From positions 52,751 through 116,750 of the forward strand of contig JALCRK010000004.1 in NCBI GenBank assembly GCA_022652485.1: 64,000 nt of DNA. The letters run 5' to 3'. Every line of letters starts with the position of its first letter. The stretch's first letter is position 1. The notes under the pieces are model-generated. The model did not search any database, was not told where the DNA came from, and saw only the letters and a program-made list of their open reading frames with translations. Below, one piece after another: positions 1 to 7,732 of the stretch. The DNA is from Sphingobium sp. Its GTDB lineage: Bacteria; Pseudomonadota; Alphaproteobacteria; Sphingomonadales; Sphingomonadaceae. Made by a program: the position numbers and the translations under genes.

Positions 1-10
1 GACGAAGCCT

Positions 11-454
11 TCAGAAAGGGCGCACCACGGCCAGTATGACGACGATCACCGCGATCAGCCCCGGCACCTCGTTCAGCATCCGGAGCTGCCTGTCGCTCAA
101 AGGCCGCTCACCACGGGCGAGCTTCTTGGCATAGCCGATCATCCAGCCATGATAGGCGGAAAGGCCAAGCACCAGCGCGAACTTCACCTGAAACCAGCCC
201 TCGTTCCAAGCCGCGATGTTCCACATCAGCATCAGGCCGAGTATCCACAGGATAACGATCGACGGATTGACGATGATGCGGCGCAGTTTCGCCTCGCGCT
301 CGATCCATTTTCGGTCTTCCTCGGAGCCGACCGGGCATTCCTGATGATAGATGAAGAAACGCGGCATCATGAACAGGCCCGCCATCAGGAAGATCGCGAA
401 CAAGATGTGCGCCGCCTTCACCCAGAGATAGGCGTTACCCAGAAATCCGGTCAT
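11..454 (-). CDS. hemJ: HemJ-type protoporphyrinogen IX oxidase
   Basis: Integral inner-membrane enzyme expected to oxidise protoporphyrinogen IX to protoporphyrin IX in haem synthesis. The 147-residue protein has about four hydrophobic segments (roughly 12-30, 57-77, 84-104, 125-145). It carries the family N-terminal pattern with a conserved His (H16) followed by a hydrophobic run and the MPRFFIYH segment. Length matches HemJ (about 140-150). Its ATG overlaps the stop codon of hemE by one base (TAATG), so the two are probably cotranscribed and translationally coupled, which supports the haem assignment. No hemG or hemY is visible here. The assignment rests on family resemblance and context. 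Confidence 0.88.
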   Translation of the reverse strand: MTGFLGNAYLWVKAAHILFAIFLMAGLFMMPRFFIYHQECPVGSEEDRKWIEREAKLRRIIVNPSIVILWILGLMLMWNIAAWNEGWFQVKFALVLGLSAYHGWMIGYAKKLARGERPLSDRQLRMLNEVPGLIAVIVVILAVVRPF

Positions 455-1500
455 TAGGCCTCCGAAAGCCGCTTCAGCATCTGTTCCACATGCGCGGTCG
501 GGGTTTCGGGCGTGATCCCGTGACCCAGATTGAAGATATGGGGGCGGGTGGGAAAGGCCGCAAGGATCGCGTCGATCGCCTCATCGAGCGCCTCTCCGCC
601 CGCGATCAGCACCAAAGGATCGAGATTGCCCTGCACCGGCAGCCCTTCCGGCAGCACGCTGTTCGCCCACACAGGATCAAGCGTTTCATCCAGACCCACC
701 GCATCGACGCCCGTTTCGCGCGCATAATCAATAAGCTTCGCGCCCGCGCCCTTGGGAAAGCCGATGATCGGCACACCGGGCCGCGCCGCGCGCAGCTGCT
801 CCACGATCCTCCGGTTGGGCGCGATCACCCAGCGGGCGAACTGCTGCGGCGAGAGGCTCCCCGCCCAGCTGTCGAATAACTGCACCGCGTCCACCCCGGC
901 ATCGATCTGGCCGATGAGATAAGGCACGGTCGCGTCGACGATCGCATCGATGATCGCGCCGAAACGCTCCGGCTCGGCATAGGCCATTTTCCGCGCCGCG
1001 CTGTGATCCTTGCTGCCCTGCCCCGCCACCATATAGGTCGCGATGGTCCACGGGCTGCCCGCAAAGCCGAGGAAGGTCGTTTCCGGGGCAAGCTGCGCCC
1101 GGACAAGCCGCACCGTCTCGTAGATCGCCTCATAGCGGCTATAATCTGGCGTCAAGGCGTCGAGCGTGCTCTCCAGCAACGTCGGCGCGAGCCGTGGTCC
1201 CTCGCCCGCCTCGAACCACAGCTTCTGCCCCATCGCATAAGGCACGATCAGGATATCGGAAAACAGGATCGCCGCGTGCAACCCATCCGCCCCGGTGCCA
1301 AAGCGTCGCAACGGCTGGAGCGTAATCTCCGCCGCCGCCGCACTGTCATAGACCAGTTCGAGGAAACCGCCCTTGTCGGCTCTCAGCGCACGATATTCGG
1401 GGAGGTAGCGCCCTGCCTGACGCATCATCCAGCGCGGCGCGAGTCTCTGACGTTCGCCCTTAAGCACTGCGAGCAGAGGTTTATCGGACGCCGCGTTCAT
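454..1500 (-). CDS. hemE: Uroporphyrinogen decarboxylase
   Basis: Cytosolic enzyme that removes four acetate carboxyls from uroporphyrinogen III to give coproporphyrinogen III. The 348-residue protein is of normal length and carries the substrate-binding signature RQAGRYLPEYR at residues 27-37 and the FSDIL segment that supplies the catalytic Asp. The start ATG is preceded by TAGGAAC, an adequate ribosome binding site. hemJ follows with a one-base overlap. Its 5' side faces the probable replication origin, the same position hemE has in Caulobacter and Rickettsia. Confidence 0.96.
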   Translation of the reverse strand: MNAASDKPLLAVLKGERQRLAPRWMMRQAGRYLPEYRALRADKGGFLELVYDSAAAAEITLQPLRRFGTGADGLHAAILFSDILIVPYAMGQKLWFEAGEGPRLAPTLLESTLDALTPDYSRYEAIYETVRLVRAQLAPETTFLGFAGSPWTIATYMVAGQGSKDHSAARKMAYAEPERFGAIIDAIVDATVPYLIGQIDAGVDAVQLFDSWAGSLSPQQFARWVIAPNRRIVEQLRAARPGVPIIGFPKGAGAKLIDYARETGVDAVGLDETLDPVWANSVLPEGLPVQGNLDPLVLIAGGEALDEAIDAILAAFPTRPHIFNLGHGITPETPTAHVEQMLKRLSEA

Positions 1501-1661
1501 AGTTCCTAATATCCAATTAATCTTTATTAAAGAATTGTTGATGTGAGTTGGTCGGTTGAAGCTGGGGTTTATGCTTCATCCCCGGTTTTGCCAACAGGGC
1601 GTGGCGAAAATTCGCGCTGATATTCCTTGAGGAATCGTTACTATCCCCGTTACTCACCCCC

Positions 1662-1670
1662 TGTGGATGA
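1662..1670 (-). promoter_or_regulatory. DnaA box, one mismatch
   Basis: Reads TCATCCACA on the minus strand, one base from the consensus TTATCCACA. It lies 29 bases before a perfect box in the same orientation. Confidence 0.6.
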
Positions 1671-1691
1671 AAATCGCGCCACGGGACAGAC

Positions 1692-1700
1692 TGTGGATAA
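1692..1700 (-). promoter_or_regulatory. DnaA box, perfect match
   Basis: Reads TTATCCACA on the minus strand (TGTGGATAA on the plus strand), an exact DnaA consensus box in the hemE-ppsR spacer. Confidence 0.8.
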
Positions 1701-1760
1701 GTGGCGGAACAGCGCGGAAAAATGGAGGCGAGGCAGCTATCCCCATTTTGATCCCTTGAT

Positions 1761-1769
1761 TTATCCACA
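1761..1769 (+). promoter_or_regulatory. DnaA box, perfect match
   Basis: Exact TTATCCACA on the plus strand, 22 bases before the ppsR start codon and in the opposite orientation to the box at 1692-1700. Confidence 0.8.
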
Positions 1770-1791
1770 GCCTGCCAACAATGTTGCGCGC

Positions 1792-2625
1792 ATGACCCGT
1801 ATCCACCTCCATCTGCTCTCGGACTCCACCGGCGAGACGCTCGAAAGCATAGCCAAGGCGGTGATCGGCCAGTTCGAGGATGTGGAAGCCATCCGCCATT
1901 TCTGGCCGATGGTGCGATCCGAAGAGCATTTGCAGCGTATTCTGGGCGAGATATCCACCAATCCGGGGCTGGTGCTGTTCACGCTGGTCAACCCGGAGCT
2001 GCGGCGCAAGCTGGAGCATCGCTGCCGCGCATTGGGCCTGCCCTATGTCGCGCCGCTCGATAGCGCGACCGATGCGATGTCGAACATTTTGGGGCAGGAG
2101 ACGCGCAACCGGCCAGGGCGCAAGCATGTGCTCGATGAAGCCTATTTCGCGCGCATTTCCGCCATTCAATATACCATCGCGCATGATGACGGCGTCGGCC
2201 CGGAAAACTGGGAGGATGCCGACATCGTGCTGGTCGGTGTGTCGCGCACATCGAAAACGCCGACCTCGATCTATCTCGCCAATCGCGGCTACAAGACGGC
2301 AAATGTGCCGCTGGTGCCGGAATCCCCGCCGCCGGAGGAGCTCTACCAGCTTCAGCATCCGATGGTCGTCGGCCTGACGATCAACCCGGAGCGGCTGGTG
2401 CAGATCCGCCGCAACCGGCTCCTGTCGCTCAATCAGGCGCCGGAGACGGCCTATGTCGATATCGATCGCGTGCAGGAAGAGATGGCGTTCGCCCGGCGCC
2501 TGATCGCGGACAATGACTGGCCGCATATCGATGTCACCCGCCGCTCGATCGAGGAAGCCGCCGCCGCGATCATCACGATGTTCAACGACCGGCTGATGGC
2601 GAAGGAACAGGCGGCGCAGGCATGA
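1792..2625 (+). CDS. Pyruvate,phosphate dikinase / PEP synthase regulatory kinase-phosphorylase (DUF299)
   Basis: Bifunctional regulator that in this family inactivates PPDK or PEP synthase by ADP-dependent phosphorylation and reactivates it by Pi-dependent dephosphorylation. The 277-residue protein begins with the typical MTRIHLHLLSDSTGETL and has the family P-loop GVSRTSKTPTS at residues 149-159. The frame is open upstream to 1627, but that part is origin DNA without family similarity, so ATG 1792 is chosen; it gives the normal length. The target dikinase is not in the window. The stop overlaps the maf start (ATGA), indicating a coupled operon with maf, aroE and coaE. Confidence 0.93.
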   Translation: MTRIHLHLLSDSTGETLESIAKAVIGQFEDVEAIRHFWPMVRSEEHLQRILGEISTNPGLVLFTLVNPELRRKLEHRCRALGLPYVAPLDSATDAMSNILGQETRNRPGRKHVLDEAYFARISAIQYTIAHDDGVGPENWEDADIVLVGVSRTSKTPTSIYLANRGYKTANVPLVPESPPPEELYQLQHPMVVGLTINPERLVQIRRNRLLSLNQAPETAYVDIDRVQEEMAFARRLIADNDWPHIDVTRRSIEEAAAAIITMFNDRLMAKEQAAQA

Positions 2626-3242
2626 CTGCGGCAGTCTCCGCTGCGCCGGAGCTGGTGCTCGCCTCGCAAAGCGCCAGCCGCCGGGCGATGCTGGCGGCGG
2701 CGGGGGTGCCGCATCATTCTGTATCACCTGCTATAGATGAAGAGGCGCTGAAAGAGGGATTGCGTGCGGAGGGTCGCACCGCGCGCCAGCTTGCCGATGC
2801 GCTTGCCGAAGCCAAGGCACTGAAGCTCTCGATCCGGATGCCCGGCACGCTGGTGCTCGGATGCGATCAGACGCTGGAGCTGGACGATGGCGCGATGCTT
2901 GACAAGGCGGCGGACCCGGCGGATGCGGCGCGCGTCCTCCGCCGCCTTTCCGGCGCGACGCACAAGCTCCACAGCGCGGCGGTGATCTGCGAGAATGGTG
3001 CGCCGATATGGCGGCAGATCGAAAGCGCCAGCCTGACCGTGCGGCCGCTCACGGATGATTTTATAGCGCGCTATATAGAATTGGACTGGGAGCAGTTCCG
3101 CTGGTGCGTCGGTTGCTATCGGATCGAGGGGCCGGGTGCGCAGCTTTTTAGCGCAATCAAGGGCACGCATTTCGCGATTCAGGGGCTGCCGTTGCTCGGC
3201 CTGCTTGACTTTTTGCGGCTGCGCGGCGTTGTGGGCGCATGA
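2622..3242 (+). CDS. maf: Maf-family nucleoside triphosphate pyrophosphatase
   Basis: Cytosolic enzyme that hydrolyses non-canonical or excess nucleoside triphosphates to monophosphates, linked to cell-division arrest in some bacteria. The 206-residue protein has the N-terminal signature LVLASQSASRR (residues 11-21), a variant of the usual LASxSPRR, and the central GCDQTLEL segment with the catalytic Asp. It overlaps the preceding stop and the aroE start by four bases each (ATGA), consistent with translational coupling. The substrate (dTTP/UTP type or m7GTP type) cannot be decided from sequence alone. Confidence 0.92.
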   Translation: MTAAVSAAPELVLASQSASRRAMLAAAGVPHHSVSPAIDEEALKEGLRAEGRTARQLADALAEAKALKLSIRMPGTLVLGCDQTLELDDGAMLDKAADPADAARVLRRLSGATHKLHSAAVICENGAPIWRQIESASLTVRPLTDDFIARYIELDWEQFRWCVGCYRIEGPGAQLFSAIKGTHFAIQGLPLLGLLDFLRLRGVVGA

Positions 3243-4063
3243 GCGAACACCTCCCTTACGCAGAAGTGATCGGCGATCCGATCGCGCACAGCAAATCCCC
3301 CGATATCCACAATTTCTGGCTGCAAAAGCTCGGGATCGAGGCGGAATATCGCAAGACGCATGTCAAAGCGGAAGAACTCGCCGCCTATTTCCTCCAGCGT
3401 CGCGCGGATCCGGACTGGCTCGGCTGCAATGTCACCATTCCGCACAAGGTCGCGGTGATGGACTATGTGACCGATCCCGGCAAGGTGGGCGATATCATCG
3501 GCGCGATGAACACGGTGGCGTGCGAGACGGGCGGGCCGCTGATCGGCACCAACACCGACGCGGGCGGTTTCCTCGCGCCGTTGCAGCGCGCGGGGTTCAG
3601 GGGCAGGAGCGCCTGCATCATCGGCGCGGGCGGCGCGGCGCGGGCGCTTCTTTACGCCTTGAGCCAGGTCGGCGTTTCGGACATCAGCATCATGGTGCGC
3701 GATGCGGCGAAGGGACAGGCGCTGCTGGATCGGGCCGGGATCAGCGGCAAGGTCATCGACATGGCCGATCCACTCCCCCCGATCGACCTGCTGGTCAACT
3801 CCAGCCCGCTCGGCATGACCGGAAAACCGCCGCTTGAGGTCGATCTCGCCCCCCTTCCCGCCAATTCTATAGTCTATGATATAGTATATGCTCCGCTCGA
3901 TACGCCGCTGCTTTCCCAGGCGCGCGCGCGCGGTCTCGCAACGATAGACGGCCTTGAAATGCTGATCGGGCAGGCTGCCTTGGCGTTCGATATCTTCTTC
4001 GATGCCGAGGCGCCGCGCGAATATGATGCCGAGCTGCGCGCGCTGCTCATGACGCAGGCCTGA
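3239..4063 (+). CDS. aroE: Shikimate dehydrogenase
   Basis: Reduces 3-dehydroshikimate to shikimate with NADPH in aromatic amino acid synthesis. The 274-residue protein has the substrate-binding start EVIGDPIAHSKSPDIHN, the N-GCNVTIPHK segment with the catalytic Lys, the nucleotide loop GAGGAARA and VNSSPLGM in place of the common NxTPLGM. It is coupled by a four-base overlap with maf and followed six bases later by coaE. The order matches the origin-flanking cluster of other alphaproteobacteria. Confidence 0.95.
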   Translation: MSEHLPYAEVIGDPIAHSKSPDIHNFWLQKLGIEAEYRKTHVKAEELAAYFLQRRADPDWLGCNVTIPHKVAVMDYVTDPGKVGDIIGAMNTVACETGGPLIGTNTDAGGFLAPLQRAGFRGRSACIIGAGGAARALLYALSQVGVSDISIMVRDAAKGQALLDRAGISGKVIDMADPLPPIDLLVNSSPLGMTGKPPLEVDLAPLPANSIVYDIVYAPLDTPLLSQARARGLATIDGLEMLIGQAALAFDIFFDAEAPREYDAELRALLMTQA

Positions 4064-4069
4064 CGGACG

Positions 4070-4666
4070 ATGGCGTGCGTTTATGCGCTTACCGGCTCGA
4101 TCGGCATGGGCAAGAGCGCGGTCGCGGGCATGATCCGCAAGCTCGGCGTCCCCTTGTTCGATGCCGATGCCGAGGTGCACCGCCTGCAAGGCCCGGGCGG
4201 CAAGGCGCTTGCCCCCATCGAGGCGCGCTTTCCGGGCACGACCGGGCCGCAGGGGCTCGACCGCGCCAAACTCGCCGCCATCATCCTCGCGCATCCACAC
4301 GAGCGGAAAGCGCTCGAAGCGATCATGCACCCGCTGGTGTTCGCAGGCAGGCAGGAGTTTTTGCGGCGCCATGTCTCGCGCCCGCTCGTCATCCTCGATA
4401 TTCCGCTGTTGTTCGAGACGCACGGGCAGAAGCGTGTCGACGGCGTCATCGTCGTCACCGCCCCGGCGTGGAAACAGCGCAAGCGGGTGCTCGCCCGCCC
4501 CGGTATGACCTACCGCAAATTCCGCTCCATCCTCCGCCTCCAGATGCCGGATGCGCAAAAGCGGGCCAGGGCGGATCATGTCATCCACACCGGCACCACA
4601 TTTCATCGGACGGAAAGCCAGGTTCGCGCGCTCGTCTCTTGCCTTCTTGCCCGAGCAGGCAGATAA
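4070..4666 (+). CDS. coaE: Dephospho-CoA kinase
   Basis: Catalyses the last step of coenzyme A synthesis, phosphorylating the 3' hydroxyl of dephospho-CoA. The 198-residue protein opens with the P-loop GSIGMGKS (residues 9-16) and the FDADAEVHRL motif that holds the catalytic Asp; the LDIPLLFE segment is also typical. It sits six bases after aroE. panC, an earlier step of the same pathway, lies 37 kb away in this window. Confidence 0.94.
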   Translation: MACVYALTGSIGMGKSAVAGMIRKLGVPLFDADAEVHRLQGPGGKALAPIEARFPGTTGPQGLDRAKLAAIILAHPHERKALEAIMHPLVFAGRQEFLRRHVSRPLVILDIPLLFETHGQKRVDGVIVVTAPAWKQRKRVLARPGMTYRKFRSILRLQMPDAQKRARADHVIHTGTTFHRTESQVRALVSCLLARAGR

Positions 4667-4693
4667 TGAACGCGAAATAGAGTCACAGAGTCG

Positions 4694-5410
4694 ATGCGCG
4701 AAATCATCTTCGACACGGAAACGACCGGGTTCGATCCCCTCACGGGGGACAGAATGGTGGAAATAGGCTGTATCGAACTGGTGAACCGGGTTCCCACCGG
4801 TGAGACCTTCCACTGCTATTTCAACCCCCAGCGCACGATGCCCCCTTCAGCGCAGGCGATTCATGGCCTTTCGGACGCGTTTCTGGCGGATAAACCGCTG
4901 TTTGCGGCGCAGGTTGGTGAGTTGCTCGCCTTTCTGGGCGATTCGATGCTGGTGGCGCATAATGCGCGGTTCGATTTCGGCTTCCTCAATCATGAGCTGA
5001 AGCTGTGCGGCCGCCCGGAGATCTCGCTGGAGCGGATGATCGACACCGTGGCGATGGCGCGCACCGCGCACCCCGGCGCGAAGCACAGTCTCGATGCGCT
5101 CTGCACCCGTTACGGCATCGATCGCAGCCACCGCATCAAGCATGGCGCGCTGCTCGACGCGGAGCTGCTCGCCCAGGTCTATATCGAGCTGACCGGCGGC
5201 CGGCAGATCGGCCTCGGCCTCATCGCCGATGAGGAGGGGGCCGATCTGAACGCAACCATTTCGGATACATTTGACGCGGGGCAAAGACCGGTTCGCGCCC
5301 CCCGGATATTTTTTCCCACAGATCAGGAGAGGGAAAGGCACCGCGCTTTCGTGGCCGGGCTGACCGATCCGATCTGGCAACTGGGAGAGAAGGAGGTGGC
5401 CCCGCTGTGA
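4694..5410 (+). CDS. dnaQ: DNA polymerase III epsilon subunit, proofreading exonuclease
   Basis: 3'-5' proofreading exonuclease of the replicative polymerase. The 238-residue protein has all three DnaQ exonuclease motifs: DTETTGFDP at residues 7-15 (DxE), NARFDFGFL in the middle, and HGALLDA as the Exo III HxxxxD motif. After the nuclease domain, a tail of about 60 residues probably contains the polymerase alpha-binding segment. It ends the ppsR-to-dnaQ run, and its placement next to the origin is conserved in alphaproteobacteria. Confidence 0.96.
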   Translation: MREIIFDTETTGFDPLTGDRMVEIGCIELVNRVPTGETFHCYFNPQRTMPPSAQAIHGLSDAFLADKPLFAAQVGELLAFLGDSMLVAHNARFDFGFLNHELKLCGRPEISLERMIDTVAMARTAHPGAKHSLDALCTRYGIDRSHRIKHGALLDAELLAQVYIELTGGRQIGLGLIADEEGADLNATISDTFDAGQRPVRAPRIFFPTDQERERHRAFVAGLTDPIWQLGEKEVAPL

Positions 5411-5417
5411 TTGCTGT

Positions 5418-5443
5418 TCGGAATTCCGGGTCGGAATTTCGGG
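5418..5443 (+). repeat. Two adjacent 13-base direct repeats upstream of hpf
   Basis: TCGGAATTCCGGG (5418-5430) is followed directly by TCGGAATTTCGGG (5431-5443), differing at one base. They lie just after the dnaQ stop and about 70 bases before the hpf start. They could be a tandem protein-binding site or simply a duplication. Confidence 0.6.
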
Positions 5444-5510
5444 TCAGGCGAGGTCGCCACATATCGGGCCGGTCTGAGGCTGGTCCGCAAGAGCACAGGA
5501 GAAAAACGTT

Positions 5511-6104
5511 ATGGATATTCGTATTTCGGGACATCAGGTCGAAACCGGCGAGGCCTTGCAGCAGCACGTCAACGACCGTCTTACCGCGATCGCCGACAAA
5601 TATTTCTCCCGCGCCATTTCCTCTCAGGTCACCTTCCGCCGCGCGCCGCACGGAGCCTTTCACTGCGATATCATCTGCCATGTCATGTCCGGCCTCATTC
5701 TGAAAGGCGCGGGCGAGGCGCAGGATGCGCATGTCTGCTTCGATCTCGCGGCAGACCGGATCGAGAAGCAGCTGCGCCGCTATATGCGCCGCCTGAAGGA
5801 TCGGCATGTGCAGGCCGCCGCCGCCGAGGCCGCGCGCAACCCGGAAGCGGGCGATGACGGCATGGACAACGCCGCCTACACCGTGTTCGCCGCTGCGCAG
5901 GAAGAGGAAGAGCCCGCCGAGGCGCCGCTCATCATCGCGGAAACCCGTGTCGATATTCCCGAGGCCAGCGTGTCCGACGCGGTGATGATGCTCGATCTGC
6001 GCAACACCAACGCGCTGCTGTTCGTCAATGCGGGAACCTCGGCCTACAATATGGTTTATCGTCGGCATGACGGATCCATCGGCTGGGTCGAGCCCAGAGC
6101 TTGA
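5511..6104 (+). CDS. hpf: Long-form ribosome hibernation promoting factor
   Basis: Stationary-phase factor that binds the 30S subunit and, in its long form, dimerises ribosomes into inactive 100S particles. The 197-residue protein has an N-terminal RaiA/HPF fold (about 1-110, beginning MDIRISGHQVETGEAL) and a C-terminal dimerisation domain (about 135-190, with RNTNALLFVNAGTSAYNMVYRR). A strong site AGGAGAAAAA precedes the ATG. ptsN follows after 160 bases that contain its own possible promoter. In many proteobacteria hpf and ptsN sit behind rpoN, but here rpoN is about 47 kb away. Confidence 0.93.
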   Translation: MDIRISGHQVETGEALQQHVNDRLTAIADKYFSRAISSQVTFRRAPHGAFHCDIICHVMSGLILKGAGEAQDAHVCFDLAADRIEKQLRRYMRRLKDRHVQAAAAEAARNPEAGDDGMDNAAYTVFAAAQEEEEPAEAPLIIAETRVDIPEASVSDAVMMLDLRNTNALLFVNAGTSAYNMVYRRHDGSIGWVEPRA

Positions 6105-6144
6105 CGCGTTATTAACCCGGCTGGGGTACAAGCGCGCCGCGCGG

Positions 6145-6173
6145 TTGACGTGGCGTGCTTGTGCGCCTATGGG
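6145..6173 (+). promoter_or_regulatory. Candidate sigma-70-type promoter for ptsN
   Basis: TTGACG (6145-6150), a 17-base spacer and TATGGG (6168-6173) lie about 95 bases before the ptsN ATG. The -35 is good and the -10 weak. It would allow ptsN expression independent of hpf. Confidence 0.4.
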
Positions 6174-6264
6174 GCCGGGCCTTGAGAGCACACCGCGACA
6201 TCCGCGACAACGCGCGGGATGTGGCCGGCAGACTTGATCCTGCCGTGAGGTTTAGAAACGTAAA

Positions 6265-6732
6265 ATGACCGACTTTCACGATCTTGTGGTTCCTGAAACG
6301 GTTTCGGCCGGATTGACAGTCAACGGCAAGAAGCAGCTTTTCCTCACCCTCGCCGATATGGCGGCGCGCGCCTATGGGCTGAACGCGGACGAGGTGTATG
6401 ACCGTCTTAACGAGCGCGAGAGGCTCGGTTCCACCGGCTTCGGCAACGGCATCGCGATTCCCCATGCCAAGATTCCGGGGCTGGATCATGTTTGCGGTCT
6501 GGTGGTTCGGCTCGAAACCCCGATCGCGTTCGATGCGGTTGACGAGGTGCCGGTCGATATCGTCTTTTCGCTCCTGTCCCCGGCGGATAGCGGCGCGGAG
6601 CATCTGAAGATGCTGGCGCGGGTGTCGCGCTATCTGCGCAGCGGCCAGAACGCGGCGCGCATTCGGGGCGCCGGATCGAGCGAGGCGCTGCTCGCGCTGC
6701 TGGCCGGAGACGAGGCGCGTGACGCCGCCTGA
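6265..6732 (+). CDS. ptsN: PTS IIA-like nitrogen regulatory protein PtsN
   Basis: EIIA(Ntr) of the nitrogen phosphotransferase system, a phosphorylation-dependent regulator rather than a sugar transporter. The 155-residue protein is one PTS EIIA type-2 domain. The phosphoacceptor His is H67 in NGIAIPHAKIPGL. A GAGG element lies shortly before the ATG. The next gene starts inside its 3' end, so the two are coupled. It is separated from rpoN, which also lies in this window. Confidence 0.93.
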   Translation: MTDFHDLVVPETVSAGLTVNGKKQLFLTLADMAARAYGLNADEVYDRLNERERLGSTGFGNGIAIPHAKIPGLDHVCGLVVRLETPIAFDAVDEVPVDIVFSLLSPADSGAEHLKMLARVSRYLRSGQNAARIRGAGSSEALLALLAGDEARDAA

Positions 6733-7201
6733 CGGCGACACATCCGCCGCATTCCCAAGCGGAGAGCAGGCCCATTTCCGCGCGCTGGAGCGACTTTACG
6801 CCTCCGCGCCGATCAACCGCATGTTCAACTCCCGCCTGTTCATCACCGAACCGGGGCGTTCGGTGATCGAATTCACGGTCGACGAAAAGGTGTTTCACGC
6901 GGCAGGCGCGGTGCACGGCACGGTGTATTTCAAGATGCTGGACGATGCCGCCTTTTATGCCGCCAACAGCCTGGTGAGTGATCGCTTCCTGCTGACGACC
7001 GGATTCAACCTGCTGTTCACGCGCCCGCTGCGCGGCGGGCTGGTGCGGGCGGAGGGGCGCTGGCTCAGCGGCAAGCGCAGGGTCTATGTCGCCGAGGCAA
7101 CGCTCACGGATGCGGAAGGCGAGGAAGTGGGGCGCGGCACCGGCACCTTCATGCGCTCGCAATATGCGCTCTCCGGCCTGCCCGGCTATGCGGCGGACTG
7201 A
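6719..7201 (+). CDS. PaaI/hotdog-fold thioesterase
   Basis: Probable acyl-CoA thioesterase of the PaaI/YiiD-like hotdog family; the substrate is unknown. The 160-residue protein has the hotdog core with AGAVHGTVYFKMLDDAAFYAANS in the position of the usual HGG...D helix. It starts at GTG 6719, overlapping the ptsN 3' end by 14 bases, which suggests coupling. It is followed after 18 bases by a DUF1491 gene. Nothing local indicates a metabolic pathway. Confidence 0.75.
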   Translation: MTPPDGDTSAAFPSGEQAHFRALERLYASAPINRMFNSRLFITEPGRSVIEFTVDEKVFHAAGAVHGTVYFKMLDDAAFYAANSLVSDRFLLTTGFNLLFTRPLRGGLVRAEGRWLSGKRRVYVAEATLTDAEGEEVGRGTGTFMRSQYALSGLPGYAAD

Positions 7202-7219
7202 CGACATCCGCCCCGGATC

Positions 7220-7561
7220 ATGACCGCGCGGCCCACATCCAGGCTGCTCATTCAGGCGCTTATTCGCGCCGTTCAGGGCGAAGGCGGCTTCGCCACGGTG
7301 CTGCATAAGGGGGATGAGGGCGCGGGCGCCATTGTTGTGCAGTGCAGAAATCCCGGCGGGGAGATGCGGCTGTTCGAGCGCCAGCCGGACTTTTCAAAGG
7401 GTTATGCGCTGGTTCCCGTCGCCACCTCATCTTGGGGCAACGAATCCGGGCTTGCACAATATCTTGAACGCCGCCGCAAGTCGGACCCGGACATCTGGGT
7501 TATCGAACTCGATAGCGCGGATGCGGAACGCTTGGCCGCTGCGATTCTGGCCGAAGGTTGA
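7220..7561 (+). CDS. DUF1491 family protein
   Basis: Small (113-residue) conserved alphaproteobacterial protein of unknown function. It matches DUF1491 by its opening (about residues 5-20, RPTSRLLIQALIRAVQ), a central acidic strand-rich part and the ending DPDIWVIELDSADAER. It has no signal peptide or membrane segment, so it is probably cytosolic. It lies 18 bases after the thioesterase in the same direction and may be in one transcript with ptsN and the thioesterase. Confidence 0.8.
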   Translation: MTARPTSRLLIQALIRAVQGEGGFATVLHKGDEGAGAIVVQCRNPGGEMRLFERQPDFSKGYALVPVATSSWGNESGLAQYLERRRKSDPDIWVIELDSADAERLAAAILAEG

Positions 7562-7732
7562 CTTGTGCGACGAACCGAAGCATAGGCGCCCCAGCTTTCC
7601 ATGCGCAGGTTGCCGATCATCGTTCATCAGGGGCGAAACGCGGTAAACACGCAGACGGGGGGCGGCACCGCGTCCGATAAGATAACAGGCATGTGACGCG
7701 CGCGGCCGACCAACCGCATGTTTTGAAGTTTT

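Larger units (their letters stand above)
1501..1791. other. oriC: Probable chromosomal origin of replication (oriC) between hemE and ppsR
   Basis: This 291-base spacer separates divergent hemE and the ppsR-maf-aroE-coaE-dnaQ run. It holds two perfect DnaA boxes (TTATCCACA) in opposite orientation and one box with a single mismatch, an AT-rich stretch at 1501-1550 (37 of 50 bases A or T) that could serve as the unwinding element, and a GANTC methylation site (GAATC at 1632). A TTAA-N6-TTAA pair at 1517-1530 is one base short of the CtrA spacing. The Caulobacter and Rickettsia origins lie between the same two genes. An open frame runs from 1627 into ppsR but shows no family similarity before 1792. 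Confidence 0.85.

Noticed and set aside
1627..1791. N-terminal extension of ppsR into the origin spacer
   Set aside because: The frame is open but its translation shows no family similarity and covers DnaA boxes; ATG 1792 gives the normal length.
4724..4745. GGTTCGATCCC, resembling a tRNA T-arm
   Set aside because: It encodes the DTETTGFDP motif of dnaQ and no other tRNA arm surrounds it.
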